64,000 nucleotides of DNA. Source: Artemisia argyi (Eukaryota > Streptophyta > Magnoliopsida > Asterales > Asteraceae). The translations under genes and the position numbers were made by a program. The notes below the pieces were generated by a model. That model did no database searches. It had not been told where the DNA came from and saw only the letters and a program-made list of their open reading frames with translations. The stretch covers positions 14,971,360 to 15,035,359 of the forward strand of contig CM060709.1 in assembly GCA_030686995.1 (NCBI GenBank). The letters run 5' to 3'. Shown piece after piece: positions 33,629-46,400 of the stretch. Every line of letters begins with the position of its first letter. The first letter of the stretch is position 1.

Positions 33629-34977
33629 TGTTGACATAAATAATGTATGAAAACGTTATTTATATTTTCGATATCTCTATATTTTGACGATCACAAAATG
33701 TAAACTCGTCAATCGTTTGATTACTACGTAAACAAGTATTAAGCTAGTCTATATCATTATATCCAACTTAATCACTTATGGTATGGATAAACAAGTGCTT
33801 AATACATCTCATGATCAAAGGGGTATTTAATTAACTAATAAAAAGTTTATTTAATTATATAATCTTATTATATATTTTTGAAAAACACTTTTGGTAATAA
33901 GGAAAAATGTTTTAATCATACTAAATATATGATTTCAAATATTTAACCAAAATCAGTTAGTTTTTCACCAAATAAACTTTCCCCACTAAAAGACAAGCTT
34001 TCTGGCCGTTACAGTTGGGCGGCCCCCTTAATTATAAGGGGCGGTCCCCTTAATTTTAAGGGGGTCGGCCATGCTTTAAGGGGACCGGCCAGGCTCCCCT
34101 GTCAGAAACTGTCAGATTTCTTCCCCTATAAATACCACCTTAATTCTGGAATTTTTCCTCACCTTTTGCACGAAATTTTCAGATCTACAATCATCTAAAA
34201 CTCATCAAAAACCCTTTGATCATTTGTATATTAATCCTTGTTTCAAGTGATTCAATCCCTCATCATCCATTCTCATTCTAAGTGCAAAAGAAGAACTCTC
34301 TACAACCAAGTTCAACAAGTGTTGAAGAGTTGTTGTGTATAGTGTATATATATTCATTTGTGAATATTGTGTTGTGCTTGTTATTATTTGTTTAGAAGAT
34401 ATAGAAGTTGTGTAGATAGTAGAAGTTGATTAGAAGTGAAGTAGGATAGTCGTGAAGATTGGTGTGTAGAAGAAGGTGTGTAGAAGATTGGTGTGTAAAA
34501 GCTAGGTGTGAAGAAGATTGGCGTGTAGATTGGTGTGAAGATTGGTGTGAAGATTGGCGTTTAGATTGGTGTGAAGATTGGTGTGAAGATTGGTGTGTAG
34601 ATTGGTGTGTATATTGGTGTGTAAATTGGTGTGTATATTGGTGTGTACGGTTTTCTCCGCCATAAGGGAGTTTGTTGACATAGTGAAGAAAACTCTCGAG
34701 TAGGTGACTCGGGGAGTGGAGTAGGAACAAGGAAGGTGTCCTTGTAGCCGAACCACTATAAATCCTTGTGTTGTGGTTTGATCTTTCTAACTCTTCTCAT
34801 TACTTACTTATTTACCTTTACTATATTAGTTTTGTTAGTTAGTTATTATACAATTGTTCATATAGTGCAAGTATTGAATTCACATAAACCAGAATCGAAG
34901 TTTTTAAAAAACAAACTTGTGCTTATAAATTTTAAAAGGACGTAAAACTATTCAACCCCCCCTTCTAGTTTTCCACA
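33629..34977 (+). repeat. COP-A2 first LTR
   Basis: 1,349 bp, TGTTGACATAAATAATG to CTAGTTTTCCACA. It contains the palindromic module (34017-34090), a TATAAATA box (34127-34134) and, in the transcribed leader, a 12-bp minisatellite based on AAGATTGGTGTG (about 34456-34645). It differs from the other two LTRs at several shared sites in its left 800 bp. Confidence 0.93.
34017..34134 (+). promoter_or_regulatory. COP-A2 LTR promoter: palindromic module and TATA box
   Basis: The module alternates GGCGGCCCCCTTAA and TTAAGGGGACCGGCC half-sites, giving overlapping inverted repeats, and ends 36 bp before TATAAATA. Copies lie at 54542-54615 with TATA 54652-54659, and at 62604-62677 with TATA 62714-62721. 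The layout fits a factor-binding region upstream of a core promoter that drives gag. Confidence 0.65.
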
Positions 34978-34979
34978 AT

Positions 34980-34992
34980 TGGTATCAGAGCC
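34980..34992 (+). other. COP-A2 unit 1 primer-binding site
   Basis: TGGTATCAGAGCC starts two bases after the LTR end and is an exact match to the initiator tRNA-Met complement. Unit 2 has the same at 55505-55517. Confidence 0.92.
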
Positions 34993-35045
34993 ACGTCTAG
35001 CAAGATTTTTAAAAATATATTGTATTTTAAAACTTGTAACGATCT

Positions 35046-36875
35046 ATGGAATCTGAAAAATATTTAGAAGGGCAATCTATGCAAAGACCACCACTATTTG
35101 AGAGTGATGGATTTTTATATTGGAAAAATCGATTCGAAACTTATGTGAAATCAAAAGATCTAGATCTTTGGCATGTTATTACCAATGGTGATTTTTTACC
35201 TATTTAAAATAACCCCGAAACTAAGAAAGATGAAATCGTACCTTTTGAAAAACAAAATGATGATTTAAAAAGAAAACTTGCTAAAAATAATGAAGCAAAA
35301 ATGGTTATTTATAATGCGCTACCACGTAAAGAGTACGAAAAGATCTTTATGTGTGAAACCGCAAAAGAAATTTGGAACTCCTTATTAATAACTCACCAAG
35401 GTAATAATCAAGTCAAAGATAACAAAATAGATCTACTTGTTCAACAATATGAGCAATTCACGATTCCAGAAGAGGAATCAATTGATAATGCTTTTGCTAA
35501 ATTTAACACTATCATCACAAGTTTAAAAGCACTTGATGAGAATTTCTCTAGTAAGAATTTTGTTAGGAAATTTCTTAGAGCTCTTCACCCAAAATGGCGA
35601 GCTAAAGTGACGGCTATTGAAGAATCAAAGAATTTGTCAACACTACAACTTGATGAATTAATTGGAAATCTGAAAGTCTACGAAGCAATTATAAAGAAGG
35701 ACTCTGAAATGGTTAAAGGAAAACGTGAGCAAAGCAAGTCAATCGCCTTGAAAGCTAGAAAGGAATCCAACAACGAAGATAGCTCATCTTCCGAAAGTGA
35801 TGACGAAGAATATGCCATGGCCGTAAGAGACTTCAAGAAATTCTTCAAAAGGCGAGGAAGATTCGTTAGACAACCACACGATGAAAGAAGAACATCTCAA
35901 AAGAATAATGATGACAAGTATAGCAAGAATGAGAGAAAGTGTTTCAAGTGTGGTGATCCGAATCACCTCATTGGAAAATGTCCAATGATGACAAGAGATC
36001 AAAATCAAAGAGCATTCGTTGGAGGTGCTTGGAGTGATAGTGATGAAGATGAGAATGAAATAACAAAGGATGAAAAGTGTCTCATGGCCAAATCATCAAG
36101 TGAGGTACGTTCCGAATCCGAATACTTTAGTGATGAAAATCTATCATTAGATGAAAAAGATTTAGATAGTGAATACAATAGATTATGTAAAATAGGACAA
36201 CTAGTTATGGCTAAAAATAAATCACTAAAATACATAAACAACCAACTAGAAAATGAAGTGCTTGAACTAAAAATTAAATTACATCAACTTGAAAAAGGAA
36301 AAGAAATTGTTGAAGAATGTAAAACATGTCAAGAGCTTAAAAGTGAAAACAACATACTTAAGGATGAAATTTGCAAACTTGATAAATTTGAAAATAGTAG
36401 TAACTCACTTAGTAAAATTATAAGTATTCAAAGAATATCAGGAGATAAAACCGGACTAGGATTTAACTCAACTGAATCTTCAACAAGTGGAGCTAAAAAC
36501 GTTAAATTTGAAAATGAACCAAAACCTTCAATACTTAATCCTAAACATTTACTCGTAAAAAATAAAATAATACCTATCGCTAGTAATGAAGAAATAAAAC
36601 CATTTTATAAACCATCTTTAAAAACCGAACTTGGATCATCTAAATCTAAAACAAGATCTAAAACTCCACCACCTAGGAAACCAAATAATTCTTATCCTAG
36701 ACCTAAAACACCTCAACCAAGAACAAACCATAATAGACGAAACTTTAACTATAATCAACAAATGTGGAACTTCAATCCGTGGGGATTGTTTCCACCTTAT
36801 ATGCATCCAAGTCAAATACAAAACATGTTCGGACCAAATAACTTTGGACAAATGAAACAATGGGCACCAACGTAA
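35046..36875 (+). pseudogene. gag: COP-A2 unit 1 gag, nonsense-mutated
   Basis: The frame aligns end to end with the intact gag at 55571-57400. The one obvious break is TAA at 35205-35207 where unit 2 has CAA, stopping translation after 53 residues. The remaining frame (open from the ATG at 35301) keeps the zinc knuckle and all other features. A handful of amino-acid differences separate the two units. A C-to-T change of this kind is expected from deamination of methylated cytosine. Confidence 0.9.
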
Positions 36876-37082
36876 ATAATATTCGCCATCCAAACATGGA
36901 ACTTTTCATTGTCACCTCTTGTCTGATTTACTTCTTGAAGACCTTGAAGATTGACGCATTAAAGACAAAAGGTACACATTTCCTTTTAAGTTCCTTGTCT
37001 AGAAATGCATGCTTAGTTTAATGTGTTATATTTATGTGATTTTACTTGACTTATTAATCTCTATTTTTTTTTATATCTAAAT

Positions 37083-37179
<97 letters not shown>

Positions 37180-37416
37180 CTTAGCTATATTTAGGATCTT
37201 ATAACCTAGGAAATTCATTTGTTGATTTTCTAGAACTAGAGATTGTTCGTTTACGAACATTTCTTTTCCCCATTTGCCTTATTGAACTTTAATGTTCAAT
37301 CAACACTCATGCTGATGAAGTGAGATGAGTCGAAAAATCTATGGATGAAACAAACTCCCGGCTTCCATTGCATACGTCTCCCTCCTATGTTCTCGTCTTA
37401 TAAGCCCATACTATAT

Positions 37417-37491
<75 letters not shown>

Positions 37492-37980
37492 TTATAAACC
37501 TTCCACATCTTTCTCGCTTGCTTGACAACTTGATGAATTTCATCCGAAACGATCAAGAAAATTTTATTGACAAAATGTCAAGTAAAAATGTCAAGTAATT
37601 CCTCTCGTGCGTATACTCTTCAACGTATTTTTGATTAAATATAAATCTAGTATATATATATAAATATTTTCTTGTTTGTTCCAGAAACCAAAACTTGAAA
37701 TATCAAATTTTTAAGGGCGGACCCCTTAATGTTTAAGGGGACCGGCAGCCAATACAAGGGCGGCCCCCTTAATGTTTAAGGGGACCGGCCCTCTGAGAGC
37801 TCAAGCCCGTTTTTCCCTTTCTTCCTTTTGCCAAACACTCCACTTTTTCATCCCTCTCTTTCCCTGCTTCTGCTGTGACGAATTTCAAAACCCAAAAACC
37901 TCTCAAATCACTTCCAAATCACATAATTCGGTTTAATTCGCAAAGGGCAAATTCATCTAACACAATCACCATTACTTATT
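36876..37980 (+). promoter_or_regulatory. COP-A2 unit 1 gag-ORF2 interval: microsatellites, palindromic module, leader
   Basis: No gene. Two long AT microsatellites lie at about 37094-37171 and 37420-37490. The palindromic module occurs twice in 37711-37790 (CCCCTTAATGTTTAAGGGG), with GCCAAT between the copies. A pyrimidine-rich stretch and a leader-like sequence follow, ending at a perfect 5' splice site, GTAAGT at 37981. I read this as an internal promoter and first exon for ORF2 (inference); no TATA box is clear. Confidence 0.5.
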
Positions 37981-38870
37981 GTAAGTTTTTCATAACACAT
38001 TTCATCTAGTTTCATCTTATTTGATCATACTCATGATTATGCATGTTTTATAAAATTCGTCAAATTTCAAAATTTCTTTCGAATTAAGCCTTAAAACTCC
38101 ATAACCAAATGCTTCCCATAGGATTAGAATGTTTTATCAACACTAGAAACTAATAATTATAAAACTATAATGTCAAATTTTTTTTTGACAAAGTTCATAC
38201 ACTCCTTTTCAAAATTTTAGTAAACACATTGTTGAATAATGTCTTGAAAACGTATTAAAACTAATTACATTATACTTGTGTAACTTGTAAAACTTGAAAT
38301 TACATTTTTTCGACTAAGAAAAACTATGTTGGTTCACAATATAGGGGTGTTTGGATTATGTCCAAATAATATCAAAACATAGTCATTATAATTTTTATAA
38401 AACTTTGTTATAATTATAAACCTTAAAATTGTTTATCGAACTCGTCAAGATATATAATTCATATGTATACTGACGCACTTGAGTTATAAGTCACTAGTTA
38501 AGGAAGCGTTTGGTTTATTACTAAAAATGACATTTTTTTTTGTAAAAATACAAACCATCTTTTTCAAACACAAATTACATGCATAAGAAACTCGCAAGAA
38601 ATAGATAGTTTTACAATCTAATGTAAATCTAGCAAATTTCATGATATATATAGATGTTCAAAGGGCGTTTGGATTTGTCCATAACCACCCATTAAACTTC
38701 GTAAAATATATCTAGAACGAGTTAAAAACAACATTAAGGAACATGGTAATCTATTTCTTAGGATTAGTGACGAAGTATGTTTACGTTCCAACATAAGCCT
38801 TAACAATAAACATGTACTTTTATCTTTCTTTATATTTATTTTGGTCTTTTTGAATTGTTGATGTGTTTAG
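37981..38870 (+). other. predicted 890-bp 5'-leader intron of COP-A2 ORF2 (unit 1)
   Basis: It starts GTAAGTTTTT and ends TTGATGTGTTTAG, six bases before the ORF2 ATG. It is AT-rich and contains no gene. GTTTGG phrases recur at about 38350, 38508 and 38668. Unit 2 has the same sequence and the same 890-bp length (58442-59331). Splicing is predicted only. Confidence 0.5.
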
Positions 38871-38876
38871 GTGAAA

Positions 38877-40076
38877 ATGCCCAAAGCAATTACCGAAGAT
38901 CTTTCTCACACTAAAAACTACATTCACAAAGTTTCTCAACTCCCTACCACATCTCCTTCCATTGGACTTATCTATCGTCAAATTGAAGATAGAAATATTC
39001 ATGAGGGACGTGTAGTAGATCTTGCTTTTGCTCAATCCGACTACATAAATCGCGTGTTTACAAGCATCAACTTCAATTGTCTTTATGAAATAAATGAACC
39101 TATCATTCCTCGTTTCATAATGGATTTCTATAGCCAAGTCACCGTCCAAACCAATGATCTTGGTTTCATCACCATCTCTTTCATGATTCAAAATGAATTT
39201 ATCACCCTCACTCTCGAACAATTTGGTCATATCCTCCAAATTCCTTTTAGAGGTCAAGCCGTTTTCACAAACGAGTGGGACCTCGAATCTCTTAATCGCT
39301 ATCGACCAACCTTCGGTACTTATTTCGAAGAAATTCCTCATCCCGACGAAATTCGTCAAATCCTTGGTATAGATCGTGCCACCACAAGTCGAAAAATAAA
39401 ATCCAAAAATGTTCAAATTTCTCCATACCAACTTCTCCTCAAAGAATTAAGCCCACACATGAAGCGTTGGGAAGAACTCATTCGTGAGAATGCGTTTGGT
39501 ACCGGAGGTCACCGGGACCATCTCCCGGCTAGCCTTGCTCACATGTTGTATTGTATAGCTGTCGAAAAGCCGTACAATTTGGCCTACTTCTTTATCAAAC
39601 GGATTGAGTGTGCTAGAAAAACTCCCAAAGCCAACCTTCCATATGGAATGTTCCTTACTCGTATCTATCGTCATGTTATCGAGTACTACCCCGATCTTGA
39701 CAATAGTATTTATGAGTCCATCTACCCCACTCTACGTACTCTCGCTCTAAAACAAGCTCGACGAACTCGAAGTGACAAGGGTAAACCTCGTCGTCATAGC
39801 TTTCATGGATCATCCTCAAGGCAAGATGATGACGATGAGGAGGAAAACATCCATGATGCTAGTACCCCTTCGTTTTCTGAGTTCGTTGACAATTTAGAGG
39901 ATCTTGACTATCCCAACTATTCTACTCCATCTCCAAGTGATCAAACTGAAGAAGTGCTTCATGAACGAACTATCGAGATGCTTAGAAGACAAAAGAGCTT
40001 GCACGAAGAAGTTAGAGGTGGCTTCAAATCTATTGGGAAGACTTTGAAGGGTATCTTCGGGAAGAAAAAGAAATGA
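38877..40076 (+). CDS. COP-A2 unit 1 ORF2, 399-aa accessory protein
   Basis: The frame starts at ATG (MPKAITEDLS) right after the predicted splice site. Residues about 60-270 resemble the plant retroelement group known as Athila ORF1 or 'putative plant transposon protein' (INEPIIPRFIMDFYSQ, FTNEWDLESLNRYRP, RDHLPASLAHMLYCI, NLAYFFIKR, LPYGMFLTRIYRHVI), by memory of such proteins. Then come a basic segment (286-307), an acidic segment (317-323) and a very basic C-terminus (FGKKKK) that could bind nucleic acid. No membrane segment or enzyme motif is seen. It is nearly identical in unit 2 (one residue differs). Function unknown. It lies in the space where pol would normally be. Confidence 0.75.
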   Translation: MPKAITEDLSHTKNYIHKVSQLPTTSPSIGLIYRQIEDRNIHEGRVVDLAFAQSDYINRVFTSINFNCLYEINEPIIPRFIMDFYSQVTVQTNDLGFITISFMIQNEFITLTLEQFGHILQIPFRGQAVFTNEWDLESLNRYRPTFGTYFEEIPHPDEIRQILGIDRATTSRKIKSKNVQISPYQLLLKELSPHMKRWEELIRENAFGTGGHRDHLPASLAHMLYCIAVEKPYNLAYFFIKRIECARKTPKANLPYGMFLTRIYRHVIEYYPDLDNSIYESIYPTLRTLALKQARRTRSDKGKPRRHSFHGSSSRQDDDDEEENIHDASTPSFSEFVDNLEDLDYPNYSTPSPSDQTEEVLHERTIEMLRRQKSLHEEVRGGFKSIGKTLKGIFGKKKK

Positions 40077-40472
40077 TATGGTCGGATTATGTTTGTTAAA
40101 CAATGTTTTTTTTTTTTTTTTTTTTTTTTTGTCTTGTATGCTATTTGTCCGAAGTTTATTCGGAAATACTTGTTATTTGAATATGTGTTTAGGATGATAA
40201 CTTGATTATCTTTGATATTTTTATGCATGTTTCTCTTGATCTATATATATATATATGTTTGCATGATTAGTTATTGGTTATATAACTATATGACATGTAT
40301 GCTTTCTAATAAACCAAAACAAATGTGAAATGTCCAAATTGAGCTTGCTGCACATTCAAACCAGAACATAACATCTTTCCAGAAAATTTTTGAAAATTTT
40401 TGGTTTCTAGGTCGTCAGATGGGCGGCCCCCTTAAATCATAAAGGGCGGCCCCCTTAAAATTAAGGGGACCG
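40077..40472 (+). promoter_or_regulatory. COP-A2 unit 1 ORF2-ORF3 interval, left part, with palindromic module
   Basis: No gene. A T-run follows ORF2 (40107-40130). The palindromic module starts at 40421 (GGCGGCCCCCTTAAATCATAAAGG and a second half) and is cut at 40472 by GYP2; it resumes at 52852. The uninterrupted version is in unit 2 at 60868-60934. Confidence 0.6.
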
Positions 40473-43374
40473 TGTCACACCCCCAGATTTGGGTCGCAGC
40501 GGAATGGAACCCGAGGGCGCAACTTTCATGGCAATCAAAGTACAAGGAAATAAAGAATGACCTCTAAGTGAGTCATTTTAAAACAAGCGTTTGGTTTAAC
40601 ATAAAGTTTTACAAAACATCAGAGTTCACGTTCAAAACGCAAAACCAAACACTAAGTAAAGTAAAGACATCTTCATCATGATGTGCATCCATAACGTGAC
40701 TCTAGCGTGGTCCATACATACTTAAGCAAACTTCATTTAGTTACCTGAAAATACACGCTAAAACGTCAACATAATTGTTGGTGAGTTCATAGGTTTAAGT
40801 AAACAAGTATTTAGCGGAACACAAGATTTTCAGTGGAGATAACCATTATAACAAATACAATGTTAACTCAAAAATAAAATACAATGCCATGAGCTCATGA
40901 CCCCGAAGCTCGACGTAATCACATGAAATCAATCATAATAATGCCCCTAGTAAGTGTTTGCCAGACACTCGGAAATAATCCGAATGATATGCGTCCGTTT
41001 AGCAGGTTGGCGCGACCAACTCGGACGGGGTGTCAACCCAAATAGATCTATCCACAGCATTCGCGCTTACACGCATGTAATTAACGGTTCATGATAAAGG
41101 GGACTTTAGTGGCAGTAATCGGTAACTCAGGCAATGTAACAGTTTTATACTCATGTCCGCAATAAAGTAAAGCAATGTATTTCCACCCCAAGTATTTGAA
41201 ATCAAGTATTAAAAGTGTACAAGTGGGGCTATGACTCACCTTAGCAAAAGCAAATCCGATAGACAAAGTAGTAGGAAATAAGGTCCGGTAACTCTAAACG
41301 CAACCTAGATAGTACATATGCCTTAGATTCGAAAACAAGGTTAAGCATGCAAGTCATACACTATATTATCACTTGTACATGTTGTTGAAATTTTTATCGT
41401 CAAAAATGTAGGTAATCAAAGTGATTTCGTATTTAAGTTATCCACCATTTTAGAAAACGTAGCTTGTAAATCTCACGACCAAATATTAGTCGTCTTGTAA
41501 ATGTATATTTTGAAAAACTCTAACGCACCTAATAAGTATACACTATGTCCTACCATTTTTATGTACGTCATTTTAGCCAAAATACACTCTAAAGTGTCCA
41601 AAAATCCATTTTATATATTCTGACAGCTTTTCTAATAGCAAAATAATAAGCTGTCAAAATTTATTATTTCGTTGTAACTTCTTTGGACTATAACTTTTGC
41701 GTCGTAACTCCGTTTTTCAAGTTCTATATATTCCCGCGAAGGTAATCAAGTATACTTTTGATTTTTCAAGGTCTCGGCTAGTCTAAATGTCATCTAACCT
41801 CAGTTTTCCTAGCTCAAAAATTCGGGACAGAAACCATTTTTCAGAAAAATATAGTTTTCGTCGTAAATCTTGAAAATAGCATATCTTTTTCGTTATAAGG
41901 CCGTTTCAACCCATTCAAGCGGCTATGTTTTCGTTGTTAAGTCTAGTTTCTATATTTCTAGCCCAATATAGTCGCCAAAGTGCTGATTTTTCTGTGAAGG
42001 GTCGGAGGGGACAGATTTGACATCTAAAATGCCAAACTATATTTACCAAATTCTTTTTGTCATCCTACTTATTTAACAACATCTCCAAAAATAATACTAG
42101 TTCATCCATCATCATCTCCACTAGAAATTAATGATCTAAACCTAAACTTAGCAATAGTCAAGAGTCCAAGTAAAAGATCATCAAGGATGCTTAAAACTAC
42201 TAGTTTACTAACATCTAGATATATAATGTTTTCATCTTCAACTTCTTTTAGAGATTTTTACTAACAAATTTTCTTGTGATCAAAACTTGTACAAAATATA
42301 TTTTCTTGCTAAAAGATCAAGGTGGATGTAAAATGTTTCAACATGTACCAAGTGATACTAAGTATATATACTAGACAAGCATAAAAAAAATCATGAAGTA
42401 TTAGTAGTGTAAAAAAAAAATCACTTACAAAGGTGATTAGTGAGATGAGGGTTGTAAAACACTAGTGTGACCCCAAGATTAGTTGTCCAAACCCTTGTTA
42501 AACTACCCTTAGTACTCTTGTAAGTAACCAACAAGCTCTTTTTTCTTCCTTGCTCCTTGGGTGGATCGAATGGTGAGTATGTGTGGGGAGGTGAGTGTGT
42601 TTTCTTTTTAACTAAAATGAAGACTAGTTTAGGTGTACACATATATATAGCAATGTGGTCAAAGTGGTCAAAAATATCACAAGGACTTGGTCCTTGTGAT
42701 GGCCGGTTTTCATGGGAAAGGAGGGGGGACAAAAAGTTGCCTTAGCCACCCTCATTAATTGCATGTCTCTAATGATAATAAGATTGAAATTTTATTAGAT
42801 TTTGTAGTGCTAGTTTTATACATTGTAGGGGGGGGGGGGGGCGGCTCATATGTCTAGGATAGGAAGAAAATGGTTTTTATTTGTATAAAATGTATATATT
42901 GAATGTATTGGGTAGTAAAAATATGTATTGGGTATTAGTTTGGTAGTTAACGGAAGTTATACGTAATTAAACGTAAGATATAAAGAATTTATCTTGGACA
43001 TCGAAAAATATTTTTAGGACTTTGGTAATAGTTTTGGAAGTATAAAAATACCCTAAAAATAATTGTTGAGAAAGTCGGGTATGTCAAGTGTTACATTCTT
43101 GAATAAAAATTAACGTTATGTAGGATTTAAAAACCGTAAGTATTTAAAGAATAGAAATTCGTTTTATAGAATAAAATGGTGAACTGGGGAAGGAGCAAGG
43201 TACCGGAGCGTTGTGGATTAAAATTAACCTAAGTCCTAGAGTACTTAGAATTTAATTAGAAATTCGCGTCGGTTCAATTAAAAGGCTCATGTAAAAATGT
43301 TTCAAATCAAACGTCAAGAATTTAAATTCTAGTTTAGAAATTAGTATTGACCTGGGAAATAGCGGGTTGTGACA
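40473..43374 (-). repeat. GYP2 3' LTR
   Basis: 2,902 bp, starting TGTCACACCCCCAG and ending GGGTTGTGACA in plus-strand reading. It holds a run of 14 G (42828-42841) of the same length as in the other LTR, and a TATA-like ATATATATAG (42641-42650). Open frames inside it (for example 42421-42732) occur identically in the other LTR and are not genes. Confidence 0.95.
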
Positions 43375-43396
43375 TTCTACCCCCCTAAAAAGGGAA
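43375..43396 (-). other. GYP2 polypurine tract
   Basis: On the minus strand CCCTTTTTAGGGGGGTAGAA ends exactly at the 3' LTR. It is a typical gypsy plus-strand primer and confirms orientation. Confidence 0.85.
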
Positions 43397-43411
43397 TCTC
43401 GTCCGCGAGAT

Positions 43412-46400
43412 TCAGTCAGCGTTGGTCATTGGAGTGTTTTTGGTGAAGAGGTGGGGGTACTTCTGACGAATCTGGTCTTCTCGTTCCCAAGTGAACTCAG
43501 GACCTCGTTGAGAATTCCAGCGAACTTTGACGATAGGAATTCGGCTATGTTTCAACTGTTTGACATCACGGTCCATAATCTCGACCGGTTCTTCGATAAA
43601 GTTAAGCTTGTCATCAAGCTGAATCTCTTCTAGCGGAATGATGAGGGATTCGTCGGCTAAGTACTTCTTGAGATTAGAAACATGAAATGTATTATGCACA
43701 CTGCTGAGCTCCGGCGGAAGCTCAAGTCTGTAGGCCACTGGACCGACTCTAGCTAGAATCTTGAATGGTCCAATGAACCTGGGGCTTAACTTCCCGCGTT
43801 TTCCAAATCGTATAACGCCTTTCCAAGGCGATACCTTTAACATTACCATGTCGCCAACATTGAACTCCAAAGGCTTACGTCTCACATCGGCGTAACTCTT
43901 TTGACGATCTCTAGCAGCCTTTAATCTGTTCCGAATCTGAAAAATCTTCTCGGTCGTTTCGTGGACAATGTCCGGACCGGTGAGTTGAGCATCTCCGACT
44001 TCGGCCCAACAGATAGGTGATCGACATTTTCTACCGTATAATGCTTCGAATGGAGCGGCCTTTATGCTCGTGTGATAACTATTGTTGTAGGAAAACTCGA
44101 TCAATGGCAAATGATCATCCCAACTATTCCCGAAATCGATCACACAGGCACGAAGCATGTCTTCTAGTGTTTGGATGGTTCTCTCACTCTGACCATCGGT
44201 TTGCGGATGATAGGCCGTGCTCATGTCAAGACGGGATCCAAAGGAATCATTAAGTAATTCCCAAAATCTTGAAGTGAATCGACTATCTCGATCTGAAATA
44301 ATCGAAACTGGTACACCATGTCTAGATACAATTTCCTTGATGTAAATTCTGGCTAACTTCTCCATCTTATAGGTTTCCTTAATAGGTATGAAATGAGCTG
44401 ACTTGGTGAGACGATCAACGATCACCCAAATTGCATCGTGACCGCTCGGAGTTTTAGGAAGTTTAGTGATGAAATCCATGGTGATACGCTCCCATTTCCA
44501 TTGTGGGAGCTCGGGTTGTTGTAGTAAACCCGACGGTTTCTGGTATTCGGCCTTAACCTTGGAACAAGTAAGACATTTGCTGACATAAGTGGCAATGTCA
44601 GCCTTCATGTTCGGCCACCAATAAAGCTTCTTAAGGTCCTGATACATCTTATCGGAACCTGGGTGTATGGAATACTTTGACTTGTGGGATTCGTGCATGA
44701 TCAAATCTCGCAAACCACCAAAATGTGGTATCCAACTTCTTTCTTTTAAACATAGCGTCCCATCTTCTCTTTTTGTAAAGCCATTCTTACTCTCTGGCAT
44801 ACCGTAGATATTTTCCTTAGGTCGATTTTCTGCTTTAAGGGCTTCAGTCTGGGCCTCAAGAATTTTGGATGGAAGTGGTGAACAAATTGTCATGCCCAGT
44901 GATCTTACTCTTAGAGGTTTAAGTCGCTCTTTTCTACTAAGAGCATCTGCTACGACATTTGCTTTGCCTGGGTGGTATCGAATTTCACAATCATAATCGC
45001 TGAGCAACTCTAACCAACGACGTTGCCTCATATTAAGCTCTTTCTGATCTAAGATATGTTGGAGACTTTTGTGATCCGTGTACACCGTACACTTAGTGCC
45101 ATAGAGATAATGTCTCCAAATCTTTAGTGCAAAGACCACTGCTCCTAACTCCAAGTCATGAGTGGTATAATTCTTCTCATGCACTTTAAGTTGTCGAGAA
45201 GCGTAAGCTATGACTTTTTCTTTCTGCATTAATACAGCTCCAAGCCCTTTGTACGAAGCATCACAATAGACTACAAAATTTTCCATTCCTTCGGGCAATG
45301 CCAAAATCGGCGCACTACAAAGTTTTTGTTTCAACAACTGGAAGGCGAATTCTTGTTTCTCTCCCCATTCGTACTTCTGGTTCTTCTGTGTCAATTTGGT
45401 CAAAGGACTAGCTATCTTAGAGAAACCTTCGATGAATCTTCTATAATACCCAGCAAGACCTAGAAATTGGCGAATCTCGGTGGGAGTCTTAGGGGTTTCC
45501 CAATCTTTGATAGCCTCGATCTTAGCGGGATCGACATGCAGTCCTTGACTATCAATTACGTGTCCTAAAAATTGTACTTTCCGAATCCAAAAATCGCACT
45601 TGGAAAACTTCGCATACAACTTCTCATTCTTGAGCAATTTTAAAATAGCCTTGAGGTGTTCTTCATGCTCTTCTTTGCTTTTAGAGTAGATTAGTATGTC
45701 GTCAATGAACACAATTACAAATTTGTCCAAATACGGCTTGCACACGCGATTCATGAGATCCATAAATACTGCCGGCGCATTAGTTAATCCAAACGGCATC
45801 ACTTGGAACTCGTAGTGACCATAACGAGTCCTGAAGGCCGTTTTCGGGATATCTTCTTCCCGAACTCTAAGCTGATGATAACCCGACCTCAAATCAATCT
45901 TTGAGTAAAATTTTGAGCCTTGCAACTGATCGAACAAATCATCGATTCTTGGAAGTGGGTAACGGTTCTTCACTGTTAACTTGTTTAGCTCACGATAATC
46001 TATACACATTCGGAAAGACCCATCCTTCTTCTTTACAAATAAAACAGGTGCTCCCCAAGGCGAGGAACTTGGTCTGATGAATCCCTTGTCTAATAGTTCT
46101 TGTAACTGATTAGACAACTCTTGCAACTCAGATGGTGCTAATCGGTATGGTGCTCGAGCTACTGGTGCAGCTCCAGGAATCAAATCAATCTGAAACTCAA
46201 CTTGTCGGGTAGGTGGTAATCCCGGCAATTCCTCAGGAAAGACCTCTGGAAAATTTCGGACAATTGGTACGTCTTCCAATCGTTTCTTATCCGATTTCTT
46301 TTCGGTTATGTGTGCTAGGAAAGCATAACATCCTTTCTTGATGTACTTTTCGGTCTTAATACAAGATATGATACTCAATCGAGTTCCGCTTCGTTCACCA

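Noticed and set aside
34392..34730. Histidine/glutamine-repeat frames over the COP-A LTR (also 54917-55255, 62971-63249)
   Set aside because: They are translations of the 12-bp minisatellite in several frames, not proteins.
37054..37260. Poly-Ile/Tyr frame
   Set aside because: A translation of the AT microsatellite.
38820..39431. 203-codon minus-strand frame opposite COP-A ORF2 (also 59281-59892)
   Set aside because: It is the reverse complement of a well-supported gene. The two copies agree only because the DNA is nearly identical.
41081..42732. 61- and 103-codon frames in the GYP2 LTRs (also 50558-52209)
   Set aside because: Both LTRs carry them because they are recent duplicates. No coding features.
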